DNA of 64,000 nucleotides from Roseibium denhamense (GTDB lineage: Bacteria; Pseudomonadota; Alphaproteobacteria; Rhizobiales; Stappiaceae): the NCBI RefSeq assembly GCF_009711415.1, contig NZ_SMLZ01000116.1, positions 65,000 to 128,999 on the forward strand. Reading direction: 5' to 3'. The position numbers were made by a program, and so were the translations under genes. The notes beneath the pieces were generated by a model. That model was given only the letters and a program-made list of their open reading frames with translations, was not told where the DNA came from and made no database searches. Positions within the stretch are counted from its first letter, which is position 1; every line of letters starts with the position of its first letter. Below are positions 33,022-41,316 of this stretch, in pieces.

Positions 33022-33309
33022 GTGTCAGCCTGGGTCTACATCCTTGCGTCAAAGCCCTATGAAACGCTCTACACGGGCGTCACCAACCACTTGGCCAGAA
33101 GGGTTTATGAGCATCGGGAAAAACAGATCGAAGGGTTCACCAGAAAATACAGCGTAAGAAGTTTGGTTTGGTATCAGGAATTTTATGAATTCGCCGATGC
33201 CATACAGATGGAAAAACGGATCAAGCGCTGACGGCGCCAGTGGAAATTTGAACTGATAGAGAAAGATAATCCGGAATGGAGCGATCTTTATCAGGACTTG
33301 AACAAGTAG
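33022..33309 (+). pseudogene. GIY-YIG nuclease family protein, interrupted by TGA
   Basis: GTG 33022 has AAGGAG upstream. The first 69 residues contain WVYILASKPYETLYTGVTN (GIY-YIG motif as VYI-YTG), then RVYEHREKQIEGFTRKY and the family Glu region (FADAIQMEKRIKR). A TGA at 33229-33231 then stops the frame. The same frame continues RRQWKFELIEKDNPEWSDLY to TAG 33307-33309, exactly the usual family end. Homologues typically have Trp here (KxWRRxWK), so a single TGG to TGA change explains the break. The intact protein would have 95 residues. The truncated form still has the core but loses the last helix. Confidence 0.8.
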
Positions 33310-33313
33310 CCGG

Positions 33314-33444
33314 GGCTCCCCGATCCCGGATCGCGCTTCGCTTGTCCGGGATGACGACGGACATTTTTGGTGGATTGGGTCGCGTACTGTCCACTGGTCT
33401 TTGTCATCCCGGACGAACAACGTGAGATCCGGGATCGGAGAGCC
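33314..33444. repeat. inverted-pair repeat, copy B
   Basis: The left arm, 33314-33355, and right arm, 33403-33444, are inverted to each other and separated by 47 nt. The left arm is the reverse complement of the right arm of copy A (40 of 42 bases). The right arm matches copy A's right arm in the same orientation (35 of 42), with the differences confined to the middle and the conserved ends GTCATCCCGGAC and GATCCGGGATCGGAGAGCC kept. Confidence 0.85.
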
Positions 33445-33507
33445 CGACGGTGACCGATCAAGACGGATAAACAAGATTGCGAAGAACGAACGCATGAGGG
33501 GAACAAC

Positions 33508-34965
33508 ATGACGAGTAAAGTGATCAAGGGCGGGACCGTTGTTACCGCGGACCTGTCCTACGAGGCGGATGTGAAGGTTGAGGGGGGCAAGATCGTCGAG
33601 ATCGGTCCGAACCTTTCCGGCGACGAGACCCTGGATGCGACCGGCTGTTACATCATGCCCGGCGGGATCGACCCGCATACCCATCTTGAAATGCCGTTCA
33701 TGGGCACGTTTTCCTCTGACAATTTCGACAGTGGCACCCGTGCAGCACTTGCAGGCGGCACCACGATGGTGGTCGACTTCGCCCTGCCCTCGCCCGGCCA
33801 GGGCCTGCTTGAAGCGATCCAGATGTGGGACAACAAGTCCACCATGGCGCACTGTGACTACTCCTTCCACATGGCGATCACCTGGTGGGGTGAGCAGGTC
33901 TTCAACGAGATGCAGACCGTGGTGCAGCAAAAGGGCATCAACACCTTCAAGCACTTCATGGCCTACAAAGGCGCCTTGATGGTGAATGACGACGAGATGT
34001 TCGCCTCTTTTCAGCGCTGTGCGGAGCTGGGCGCCCTGCCGCTCGTCCATGCGGAAAATGGCGACGTCGTTGCAACGCTCCAGCAAAAACTCCTGTCGGA
34101 AGGCAACAACGGTCCGGAAGCCCATGCCTATTCCCGCCCGCCGGAAGTGGAAGGCGAAGCCACCAACCGGGCGATCATGATTGCCGATATGGCGGGCGTT
34201 CCGGTCTATATCGTGCACACGTCTTCGGAACAGGCCCATGAGGCGATCCGCCGGGCGCGCCAAAACGGCATCCGCGCTTACGGCGAGCCGTTGATCCAGC
34301 ACCTCACACTGGATGACAGCGAATACAAACACGCTGATTGGGACCACGCCGCCCGCCGTGTCATGTCGCCGCCCTTCCGGGACAAAAAGCACCAGGACAG
34401 CTTGTGGGCGGGTCTTGCCTCCGGGTCCCTTCAGGTGGTTGCCACCGACCACTGCGCCTTTTCCACGGACCAGAAGCGCACCGGGATTGGTGATTTCACG
34501 AAGATTCCGAATGGGACCGGCGGACTTGAGGACCGCATGCCGATGCTGTGGACCTACGGGGTCGGTACCGGCCGGCTGACGCCGAATGAATTTGTCGCGG
34601 TGACGTCAACCAATATTGCAAAGATCCTCAATATCTATCCGAAAAAAGGTGCCATTCTGGTTGGCGCGGATGCGGATATCGTTGTCTGGGATCCAGCCAA
34701 GGAAAAGACGATCTCTGCCTCCACGCAGCAATCGGCCATCGACTACAACGTGTTTGAAGGCAAGCAGGTCAAGGGCCTTCCGCGGTATACGCTGACACGC
34801 GGCCGGGTTGCCGTGGAAGACGGCACGGTCAATCCGCAACAAGGACATGGCGAGTTCGTCAAGCGCGAGCCGTTCCAGGCCGTGAACAAGGCCCTGTCCA
34901 CCTGGAAGGAACTCACCGCACCGCGCAAGGTGGAGCGGACCGGCATTCCCGTGAGTGGGGTTTAA
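33508..34965 (+). CDS. hydA: dihydropyrimidinase
   Basis: The 485-residue cyclic amidohydrolase starts at ATG 33508 after GAGGGG. Metal site: GGIDPHTHLEMPF (HxH), the carboxylated Lys in TFKHFMAYKG, then VHAENGDV, VHTSSEQA and ATDHCAFSTDQK. It opens 5,6-dihydrouracil or dihydrothymine to the N-carbamoyl-beta-amino acid. It works between dihydropyrimidine dehydrogenase, which is not in this window, and the upstream carbamoylase. The 638-nt distance from that gene is filled by the repeat/GIY-YIG unit. Confidence 0.94.
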   Translation: MTSKVIKGGTVVTADLSYEADVKVEGGKIVEIGPNLSGDETLDATGCYIMPGGIDPHTHLEMPFMGTFSSDNFDSGTRAALAGGTTMVVDFALPSPGQGLLEAIQMWDNKSTMAHCDYSFHMAITWWGEQVFNEMQTVVQQKGINTFKHFMAYKGALMVNDDEMFASFQRCAELGALPLVHAENGDVVATLQQKLLSEGNNGPEAHAYSRPPEVEGEATNRAIMIADMAGVPVYIVHTSSEQAHEAIRRARQNGIRAYGEPLIQHLTLDDSEYKHADWDHAARRVMSPPFRDKKHQDSLWAGLASGSLQVVATDHCAFSTDQKRTGIGDFTKIPNGTGGLEDRMPMLWTYGVGTGRLTPNEFVAVTSTNIAKILNIYPKKGAILVGADADIVVWDPAKEKTISASTQQSAIDYNVFEGKQVKGLPRYTLTRGRVAVEDGTVNPQQGHGEFVKREPFQAVNKALSTWKELTAPRKVERTGIPVSGV

Positions 34966-34977
34966 GATCAACACCGC

Positions 34978-35011
34978 GTCTGCCGGTGGCGGGAAACATC
35001 TGCCGGCAGAC
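34978..35011 (+). terminator. intercistronic hairpin after dihydropyrimidinase
   Basis: GTCTGCCGG (34978-34986) and CCGGCAGAC (35003-35011) form a perfect 9-bp stem with a 16-nt loop. No T run follows, so it is more likely an attenuating or message-stabilising hairpin than a full stop before the ABC genes. Confidence 0.5.
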
Positions 35012-35094
35012 ACGGAAGATACGGGCTGCCGTTGCCGGGAACTGGGGAAAGTATGTTGACTGCTGCGGAAATTGAAGATGGACTGGAAGATGCC

Positions 35095-35886
35095 ATGAGC
35101 GAACAGGCCAAGCGGGTGATTGACATCGAGAAACTCTCGCTGACGTTCCAGACCAATGACGGCCCGGTGCATGCGCTTTCCGATATCGATTTGAAGATCG
35201 AGGAAGGTGATTTCGTCTCCTTTATCGGGCCGAGCGGCTGCGGCAAGACCACGCTTTTGCGGGTGATTGCCGATCTGGAACAGCCGACTGCTGGCAGCAT
35301 TACCGTCAACGGTCTCTCGCCAGAGCAGGCGCGGCTGAACCGGGCCTATGGATATGTGTTTCAGGCAGCTGCGCTCTATCCCTGGCGCACGATTGCCAAG
35401 AACATTGCGCTTCCCCTTGAAATCATGGGCCTTTCCAAGGCAGAGCAGCAGGAACGCATTTCCAAGAACATGGAACTGGTCAACCTTGCCGGCTTTGAAC
35501 AGAAATATCCGTGGCAGCTGTCCGGGGGTATGCAGCAGCGGGCGTCCATTGCCCGCGCTCTCGCGGTGGAGCCGGATCTTCTATTGATGGATGAGCCGTT
35601 CGGCGCGCTTGATGAAATTGTCCGGGATCACCTCAACGATCAGCTGCACCAGCTTTGGGACAAGACCAACAAGACTGTTGTGTTCGTCACCCATTCCATC
35701 CCGGAGGCCGTCTACCTGTCGACCAAGATTGTGGTGCTCTGCCCCCGTCCTGGCCGGATTTACGATGTGATTGACAGCGATTTACCGCGCAATCGCACGC
35801 TTGACCTGCGCGAAAGCCCCGAATTTTTGAAAATTGCCCACCGCGTCCGCGAGGGACTCAAGGCGGGGCACTCCTATGATGACTGA
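35095..35886 (+). CDS. ABC transporter ATPase (nitrate/sulfonate/pyrimidine precursor type)
   Basis: From ATG 35095 the protein has 263 residues; ATG 35053, behind GGGGAA, would add 14. Motifs: Walker A GPSGCGKTTLLR, Q-loop VFQAAALYPW, signature LSGGMQQRASIARAL, Walker B LLLMDEPFGALDE and the switch His in VFVTHSIPEA. It belongs to the NitT/TauT family, whose members in pyrimidine loci probably import pyrimidines or related bases. It is followed by two permease genes, but no binding protein gene is seen before or after. Confidence 0.88.
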   Translation: MSEQAKRVIDIEKLSLTFQTNDGPVHALSDIDLKIEEGDFVSFIGPSGCGKTTLLRVIADLEQPTAGSITVNGLSPEQARLNRAYGYVFQAAALYPWRTIAKNIALPLEIMGLSKAEQQERISKNMELVNLAGFEQKYPWQLSGGMQQRASIARALAVEPDLLLMDEPFGALDEIVRDHLNDQLHQLWDKTNKTVVFVTHSIPEAVYLSTKIVVLCPRPGRIYDVIDSDLPRNRTLDLRESPEFLKIAHRVREGLKAGHSYDD

Positions 35887-35908
35887 TTTGCAGATCTTCA
35901 ACGAGCGT

Positions 35909-36006
35909 GATCCCGGCCGAAGCTCCGCTGAGAGCCGGGATCGGGACGCCACAATCGCCCTTGAGCCCCACCGATACCGGATCCCGCTTTGCTTGTCCGG
36001 GATGAC
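35909..36006. repeat. repeat copy C (single arm) with adjoining hairpin
   Basis: The arm at 35973-36006 ends in GCTTGTCCGGGATGAC and matches the left arm of copy B at 31 of 34 bases. Just before it, GATCCCGGC (35909-35917) and GCCGGGATC (35934-35942) form a perfect 9-bp hairpin built from the same GATCCCGG word. It lies between the ABC ATPase and first permease genes of the pyrimidine operon. Confidence 0.75.
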
Positions 36007-36042
36007 AAATCTGAGAGTTCTGCAAACACCAGCGGTGATCCA

Positions 36043-36966
36043 ATGACCGATGCCGCCCTTTCTTCCTCCCGCAGCACCAATCCCTTCTCCGGTCTGATGT
36101 CCGGGACCGCCGGTCCGGTCCTTGTCGTTGTGCTCGCCATTCTGGCCATCTGGTATGTTGGCACGTTTGCCTTGAACGCGCCGTTCCAGCGGGACCTTTA
36201 TGAGCGCGCGGACCGCGTCGATGTCCCCTTCAGCCAGCTGGTGGCCGATACAATGGCGCAGGACCGTCCCAAGCTGCCGGCCCCGCATCAGGTTGCGATC
36301 GAGCTTTGGGACACGACGGTGGAAAAGAAGATCACCTCCAAGCGCTCGCTGATCTATCATAGCGGGATCACGTTGACCTCCACCCTGCTCGGTTTTGCGA
36401 TTGGCACCGGGCTCGGCATTTTGCTCGCCATCGGGATCGTGCACAGTCAGGTGCTCAACAAGTCGCTGATGCCCTGGGTGATTTCATCGCAAACCATTCC
36501 GATCCTCGCGATTGCGCCCATGATCATCGTGGTGCTTGGCAATATCGGGATCACGGGCACGCTGCCCAAAGCGCTGATCTCAACCTATCTCTCATTCTTC
36601 CCGGTTACGGTCGGCATGGTGAAGGGGCTCCGCTCGCCCGAAGTCATGCATATGGATCTGATGCACACCTATTCGGCGACGCGCGTGCAAACCTTCTTCA
36701 AGCTTCGCCTGCCCTATGCCGTGCCATATCTCTTCACGTCGATGAAAATTGGTATGGCGGCGTCTCTCGTTGGCGCCATCATCGGTGAGTTGCCAACCGG
36801 TGCTGTTGCGGGCCTTGGGGCGCGGCTTCTTGCCGGGTCTTATTATGGGCAAACCGTTCAGATCTGGTCGGCCCTGATCATGGCAGCCATTCTTGCCGGC
36901 TCACTGGTTGCCCTGATCGGCGCGCTTGAAAAACTCACCTTGAAACGCATGGGGCTGGCGCGATGA
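36043..36966 (+). CDS. ABC transporter permease 1
   Basis: I place the start at ATG 36043 (MTDAALSSSRSTNPF); the open frame upstream is repeat DNA. The 307-residue protein has an N-terminal membrane segment (GPVLVVVLAILAIWYVG), a soluble stretch of about 60 residues, and the five-helix BPD_transp_1 domain. The EAA-type coupling loop reads LMHTYSATRVQTFFKLRLPYA. Its end overlaps the next permease (ATGA). Confidence 0.87.
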   Translation: MTDAALSSSRSTNPFSGLMSGTAGPVLVVVLAILAIWYVGTFALNAPFQRDLYERADRVDVPFSQLVADTMAQDRPKLPAPHQVAIELWDTTVEKKITSKRSLIYHSGITLTSTLLGFAIGTGLGILLAIGIVHSQVLNKSLMPWVISSQTIPILAIAPMIIVVLGNIGITGTLPKALISTYLSFFPVTVGMVKGLRSPEVMHMDLMHTYSATRVQTFFKLRLPYAVPYLFTSMKIGMAASLVGAIIGELPTGAVAGLGARLLAGSYYGQTVQIWSALIMAAILAGSLVALIGALEKLTLKRMGLAR

Positions 36967-38120
36967 CAACGGCAAGTCTTTCCAAGAAAATCGAGATGTC
37001 CTCGGTGCTGGCCTGGTTCATCGTGGCGATGGTTGGCCTTGGCTTTGTCTCTACCGTTTTTGAACCCGATATCGGTGTTCTGTCAGTGCCGCGCCTTGCC
37101 GCCTGTCTGGTGATCCTCGCCCTCGCCGGTGTGCGGTATGAGCTTGGCTTTGCCCGCAACAAGGCAGGTGATCTGGTCCTGGGCGTGGTGGCCGCCGTGT
37201 CGGCCTATCTGCTGATTACAAGTGTCCGCGCCCATGTAGGGCTGGCTGCGACTGGGTTTTGGGCGTTGACAGCTGCCAACTGGGCTGCTGCATGGCTGTT
37301 TGTCGATCGGCTGGCAAGCTGGAACCTGCGTTCGCCTATCCTCAGCCGGATTGTCAATCTCGCAATCCCGGCTGTTTTTGGGATCACATTGCTGGTGTTG
37401 TGGGAATTGATCGTGACCGGGGCCGGTAAACCCGGTCAGGGGATCTCCAATGCACTGTTGCCTTCCCCGTCCGAGATCTGGGCGCGGCTGATAACCTCCG
37501 TGCCGATCCTGTGGACCGATTTCAAGCAAACATTTCTGAAGGCCGTCCTGGCTGGCTATGCCCTTGGCTGCGGCAGCGCGTTTATCATTGCTATTCTCGT
37601 TGACCGCGTGCCGTTCCTGCGCCGGGGGTTGCTGCCCATCGGCAATCTGGTATCGGCGCTACCGATCATCGGTGTCGCCCCGATCATGGTCATGTGGTTT
37701 GGGTTCGACTGGCCTTCCAAGGCTGCGGTTGTCATCATCATGACGTTCTTCCCGATGCTGGTGAACACGGTCACCGGGCTGGCGGCCTCCGAGGCGATGC
37801 AGCGGGATCTGATGCGAACCTATGCGTCAAACTATTGGCAGATGCTTTTCAAGCTGCGCCTTCCAATGGCCATGCCCTTTATCTTCAATGCGCTCAAGAT
37901 CAACACAACGCTGGCGCTGATCGGGGCAATTGTGGCGGAGTTCTTCGGCTCGCCGATTTCGGGGATGGGCTTCCGGATTTCAACCGCCGTCGGCAGCATG
38001 GATCTTGATCTGGTCTGGGCCGAGATTACCGTTGCAGCGCTCGCTGGCATGACGTTTTACGGTCTGGTGGCGTTTCTAGAGCGCGCTGTTACTTTCTGGC
38101 ATCCATCCGTGCGGGGTTAG
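36963..38120 (+). CDS. ABC transporter permease 2
   Basis: The 385-residue permease starts at ATG 36963. Its first half carries four extra hydrophobic segments (VLAWFIVAMVGLGFVSTVF, LAACLVILALAGV, VLGVVAAVSAYLLITS, GFWALTAANWAAAWLF). The second half has the BPD_transp_1 domain with the EAA-type loop LMRTYASNYWQMLFKLRLPMA. It pairs with the upstream permease. The usual NMT1-like binding protein is missing downstream: the next gene is a DNA glycosylase. Confidence 0.87.
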   Translation: MTTASLSKKIEMSSVLAWFIVAMVGLGFVSTVFEPDIGVLSVPRLAACLVILALAGVRYELGFARNKAGDLVLGVVAAVSAYLLITSVRAHVGLAATGFWALTAANWAAAWLFVDRLASWNLRSPILSRIVNLAIPAVFGITLLVLWELIVTGAGKPGQGISNALLPSPSEIWARLITSVPILWTDFKQTFLKAVLAGYALGCGSAFIIAILVDRVPFLRRGLLPIGNLVSALPIIGVAPIMVMWFGFDWPSKAAVVIIMTFFPMLVNTVTGLAASEAMQRDLMRTYASNYWQMLFKLRLPMAMPFIFNALKINTTLALIGAIVAEFFGSPISGMGFRISTAVGSMDLDLVWAEITVAALAGMTFYGLVAFLERAVTFWHPSVRG

Positions 38121-38253
38121 TGCGGGCAGCGTTTTCAGAAACCCTACTCGCCAATCCACCGGCAGGGCCTTTCCTGACATTGAGGGTGCCCTAGTGTTTG
38201 GTATGTGCCGCACCCGCGGCATATATCCTCCACTTTCTCACCAGAGCGCATTC

Positions 38254-39033
38254 ATGCCTGAAGGTCATACGATCCACCGTGCCGCCCGAGACCACCGCAA
38301 GATATTGAAGGGCCGCGCGCTTCGGGTTTCTTCGCCGCAGGGCCGTTTCGAAGAAGGCGCTGATTGGTTGGACGGACGGGTGTGCGGAGACGTCGAGGCC
38401 TATGGCAAGCATCTGATTTACCGCTTTGAAGGCGAGGCTATCCTTCACATTCACCTTGGATTGTTTGGCCGGATCCGGAAGCGGAAAATGCCGGAGCCAG
38501 AGCCGCGCGGCGCAGTCCGGATCCGGCTCGCGGGGGACACCCATCTTGTCGACATCAACGGACCGACCGCCTGTGAAATTCTGGATCCAGATGACCTTGC
38601 CAGGCTGACCGCCCGTATCGGCCCGGATCTTTTGAGGCCGGATGCCGATCCCAATCTCGTCTTCACCCGGATCTCGAAAAGCCGGTCCTCAGTTGGCAAA
38701 TTGCTGATGAACCAGTCTGTGCTGGCCGGCATCGGCAACATCTACCGGAGTGAAATCCTGTGGCGGCAGCGGATCCATCCTGATCTTCCCGGGAAGGATT
38801 TAACCCGCGAGGCATTCGACCGCTTGTGGGCGGATGCCGTCCAGCTGCTGGAGCTCGGTGTCAAACGCAATGCGATCATCACGGTTGATAATGCTGCGCC
38901 CGGAAAAGGCCGGTACCGGGAACGGGTAAACATCTTCGGCAAGGACAATTGCCCCGCATGTGCAGGCGCGATTACCCGCGTCGAGATCGATACGCGGAAG
39001 GCTTATTACTGTGCCGCCTGCCAAGCCTTGTGA
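38254..39033 (+). CDS. Fpg/Nei family DNA glycosylase (endonuclease VIII type)
   Basis: The 259-residue enzyme starts at ATG 38254 so that the mature N-terminus is Pro2-Glu3 (MPEGHTIHR), the catalytic pair; the frame upstream is open by chance. MPEGHT, rather than MPELPE, marks the Nei branch, which removes oxidised pyrimidines. The helix-two-turn-helix is in LMNQSVLAGIGNIYRSEIL, and the C-terminal zinc finger is CPAC plus YYCAAC. It is monocistronic and convergent with the binding protein gene. Confidence 0.92.
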   Translation: MPEGHTIHRAARDHRKILKGRALRVSSPQGRFEEGADWLDGRVCGDVEAYGKHLIYRFEGEAILHIHLGLFGRIRKRKMPEPEPRGAVRIRLAGDTHLVDINGPTACEILDPDDLARLTARIGPDLLRPDADPNLVFTRISKSRSSVGKLLMNQSVLAGIGNIYRSEILWRQRIHPDLPGKDLTREAFDRLWADAVQLLELGVKRNAIITVDNAAPGKGRYRERVNIFGKDNCPACAGAITRVEIDTRKAYYCAACQAL

Positions 39034-39047
39034 CAATACGGCAAAAA

Positions 39048-39073
39048 CCGCCCCGCGCTCTTGTGCGGGGCGG
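39048..39073 (-). terminator. terminator hairpin between convergent genes
   Basis: CCGCCCCGC (39048-39056) and GCGGGGCGG (39065-39073) form a perfect 9-bp stem with an 8-nt loop. Read on the minus strand it is followed by TTTTTG, so it is a proper intrinsic terminator for the binding protein gene, and it can also stop plus-strand transcripts. Confidence 0.75.
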
Positions 39074-39092
39074 AACCTTGTCCGCTAGCTCC

Positions 39093-40085
39093 TCAAAGGG
39101 CTGATTTGACCTTTTCGGCAACTTCAGGGCTCACCCAGGCCGTCCAGACATCGGGAAAGCTCTCGAGGAAAAAGTAGGCACCGTCTTCGCTCGTGGCCTG
39201 ATTTTCATCCATCCAAGCCAGAACCGCGCTGGCGGTGGCGTTGTCCCAACTGCGCTTGGTGACATAATCCATCGCAACACCGGCTTTTTCCGCAAAGGGC
39301 GCGGCTGCCAGGCTGTACACCTCACCGGTTTGCCAGCCGTTTTTCTTCGGATCTTGGCAGTCCGGCACAGAGGTGCATCTGGCCCATTCCTGCGCATCAA
39401 ACGGCACGCCGAAATCAAGCAGGGTCATTTCGTATTTTCCAAGAAGGGCCGTCGGGCCCCAATAGTAGCCGATCCAGCCTTCGCCCCGTTCCACGGCCCG
39501 CGCGATGGTGCCATCAAGGGCTGCTGCGGACCCGGTTTCGACAATCTCGAAGCCGCCATCCAGGGCACCGTAGGCTCTCAGCAGGTTTTCACTGATCGGG
39601 CCGCAATCCCATCCCGGCGGGCAGGTGTGAAACGCTCCCTTGGTGCCGTCTTCTGCCCCAGGAAACAGCTCTGGCCGGGCCAGGGCATCGGCAACGGTCT
39701 TCAGATCATGTTCTTCTGCGAGCGCTGCCGGTATCCAAAACCCCTGCACGCCCCCTTCCTTCAAGACCTCTCCGCCGATGAGGATCTTGCCCTCCGACAC
39801 AGCGGCATCGAGCGGTTCGCGGACCGAATTGACCCAGATCTCCGGAGCAAAGTCGGGTTCGCCCTTTTCGACCATTGATGTGAAGGTCGGTACGGTGTCA
39901 CCAATCACCAGCTCAACATCGCAGCCAAAGCCCTCCTCTAAGATGATCTTGTCGATCTGGGCCATGGCAGCGGCGGAAGCCCAGTTCATCTCCGCAATAA
40001 CGACATCGCCGCAGGCCTCATCTGCCTGGACCGGAGCCGTTGCAAGACAACCGGCAAGCGCCGGAATTAGATATCGCAGTTTCAT
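39093..40085 (-). CDS. glycine betaine-type ABC substrate-binding protein (orphan)
   Basis: The protein has 330 residues from ATG 40085, with a signal peptide (KLRYLIPALAGCLATAPVQA-DE). The mature part is an OpuAC/ProX-like domain: VIAEMNWASAAAMAQIDKIIL, PDFAPEIWVNS, WIGYYWGPTALLGKYEM. Aromatic residues (Trp and Tyr) typical of quaternary-amine boxes are present. Cysteines in TCPPGWDCG and RCTSVPDC suggest disulfides. No ATPase or permease gene of this class is near, so it must use a transporter encoded elsewhere. Confidence 0.87.
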   Translation of the reverse strand: MKLRYLIPALAGCLATAPVQADEACGDVVIAEMNWASAAAMAQIDKIILEEGFGCDVELVIGDTVPTFTSMVEKGEPDFAPEIWVNSVREPLDAAVSEGKILIGGEVLKEGGVQGFWIPAALAEEHDLKTVADALARPELFPGAEDGTKGAFHTCPPGWDCGPISENLLRAYGALDGGFEIVETGSAAALDGTIARAVERGEGWIGYYWGPTALLGKYEMTLLDFGVPFDAQEWARCTSVPDCQDPKKNGWQTGEVYSLAAAPFAEKAGVAMDYVTKRSWDNATASAVLAWMDENQATSEDGAYFFLESFPDVWTAWVSPEVAEKVKSAL

Positions 40086-40366
40086 CGATGAGCTCTCTGT
40101 CAATTGGGTTGCGAGCATTGCCAGAACCCGCCCTGGACGTGCCGGACGAGCGCTAAGGCTCTACTGTCGTTGCTGATTTTAGGGCGCTTCCCGGGTGTTT
40201 GAAAGAGATCTGCACGGAAACACCAAATGTGATCAAGTTCAATTTTGTTTCATTTGTTCATCAGGAGGCGAATCCTTCGGGGGGCGACTGTCCGGATTGA
40301 AAGAAGCGGGCGAACCTGCGACATAGGAGGCAGGTTTTGTCCCGCTCAAATCACCAAGGACCTTTC

Positions 40367-41197
40367 ATGACCCCCAGCCGCGATATTGCCCGTCTCATCG
40401 AAATCATGGCAGCGCTGCGCACGCCCGTAACAGGGTGTCCATGGGACCTTGAGCAGACCTTTGAGACGATCGCGCCCTACACGCTTGAAGAAGCCTATGA
40501 AGTGGCCGATGCCATCCACGCCAAGGATTATGTCAATCTGCGCGAGGAGCTTGGTGATCTCCTCCTGCAAGTGGTCTACCACGCCCGCATGGCCGAGGAG
40601 GAGCAACACTTCGACTTCGAAGATGTTGTTGAGGGTATTACGAAAAAACTGATCCGGCGCCATCCGCATGTCTTCGGTGATGAGACGGGCGAAAAGCCGG
40701 AGCTTGTTAAAGGCATTTGGGAGCGGATCAAGGCGGAGGAAAAGGCGGAGCGGAAAGCCGCCCGCGCCGCTGAGGGTATTCCTGAACCGAAGACCGGGTT
40801 CCTGGATGACGTGCCGAGTGCCTTCCCGGCTCTCCTTGAGGCAGACAAATTGCAGCGCCGGGCGTCAAAAGTCGGTTTCGACTGGAATGATCCGCGGCTG
40901 GTGCTGGACAAGATCCGTGAAGAAACTCATGAACTGGACGCAGAGCTGAGCGCGCCGGAACCCGACCGCGATAAAATTGCCGGTGAGCTCGGTGACACTC
41001 TGTTCGCGCTCGCCAATCTCGCGCGGCATCTCGATATTGATCCTGAGGAGGCACTCAAGCGCACAAACCGGAAATTCAGAACCCGCTTTTCCGCCATTGA
41101 GGATCAGGCGGCGGCATCCGGAACGACTTTGGACGCCATGACTCTCGACCAGATGGAGGACGCCTGGCAAGCAGCAAAACGGCCTGCCGCCGTTTAA
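40367..41197 (+). CDS. mazG: nucleoside triphosphate pyrophosphohydrolase MazG
   Basis: The 276-residue protein starts at ATG 40367 behind AAGGA. It has two tandem MazG domains. The first has CPWDLEQTFETIAPYTLEEAYE and EELGDLLLQVVYHARMA. The second has VGFDWNDPRLVLDKIREETHEL and GELGDTLFALANLARHL. The acidic residues of EExxE and ELGD bind Mg. MazG hydrolyses non-canonical or excess NTPs to NMPs. It is near hflX and hfq, as in other Hyphomicrobiales, but separated by one inserted gene. Confidence 0.93.
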   Translation: MTPSRDIARLIEIMAALRTPVTGCPWDLEQTFETIAPYTLEEAYEVADAIHAKDYVNLREELGDLLLQVVYHARMAEEEQHFDFEDVVEGITKKLIRRHPHVFGDETGEKPELVKGIWERIKAEEKAERKAARAAEGIPEPKTGFLDDVPSAFPALLEADKLQRRASKVGFDWNDPRLVLDKIREETHELDAELSAPEPDRDKIAGELGDTLFALANLARHLDIDPEEALKRTNRKFRTRFSAIEDQAAASGTTLDAMTLDQMEDAWQAAKRPAAV

Positions 41198-41316
41198 CGG
41201 TCTTTGCAAGGCAGCCCGGAACCCGCAGGCTGTCGCCCGAGTAAAATTCGCAAGATTTACAACCGGCCACTAGATGCCTGATTGTATCCGCCTACGATTA
41301 TGGACGTCCGGCGGGC

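Larger units (their letters stand above)
32901..33444. mobile_element. candidate composite unit: repeat A, GIY-YIG gene, repeat B
   Basis: The GIY-YIG reading frame (33022-33309) lies between two members of one repeat family. The inner arms form nearly perfect 42-bp inverted repeats 29 nt before and 4 nt after the gene. The unit sits within the gap between pydC-like and dihydropyrimidinase genes. I see no clear target duplication. The idea that the nuclease spreads or maintains the repeats is inference. Confidence 0.5.

Noticed and set aside
32901-33444. CRISPR-like array
   Set aside because: Repeats are inverted pairs with unequal spacers and few copies; no cas genes are present.
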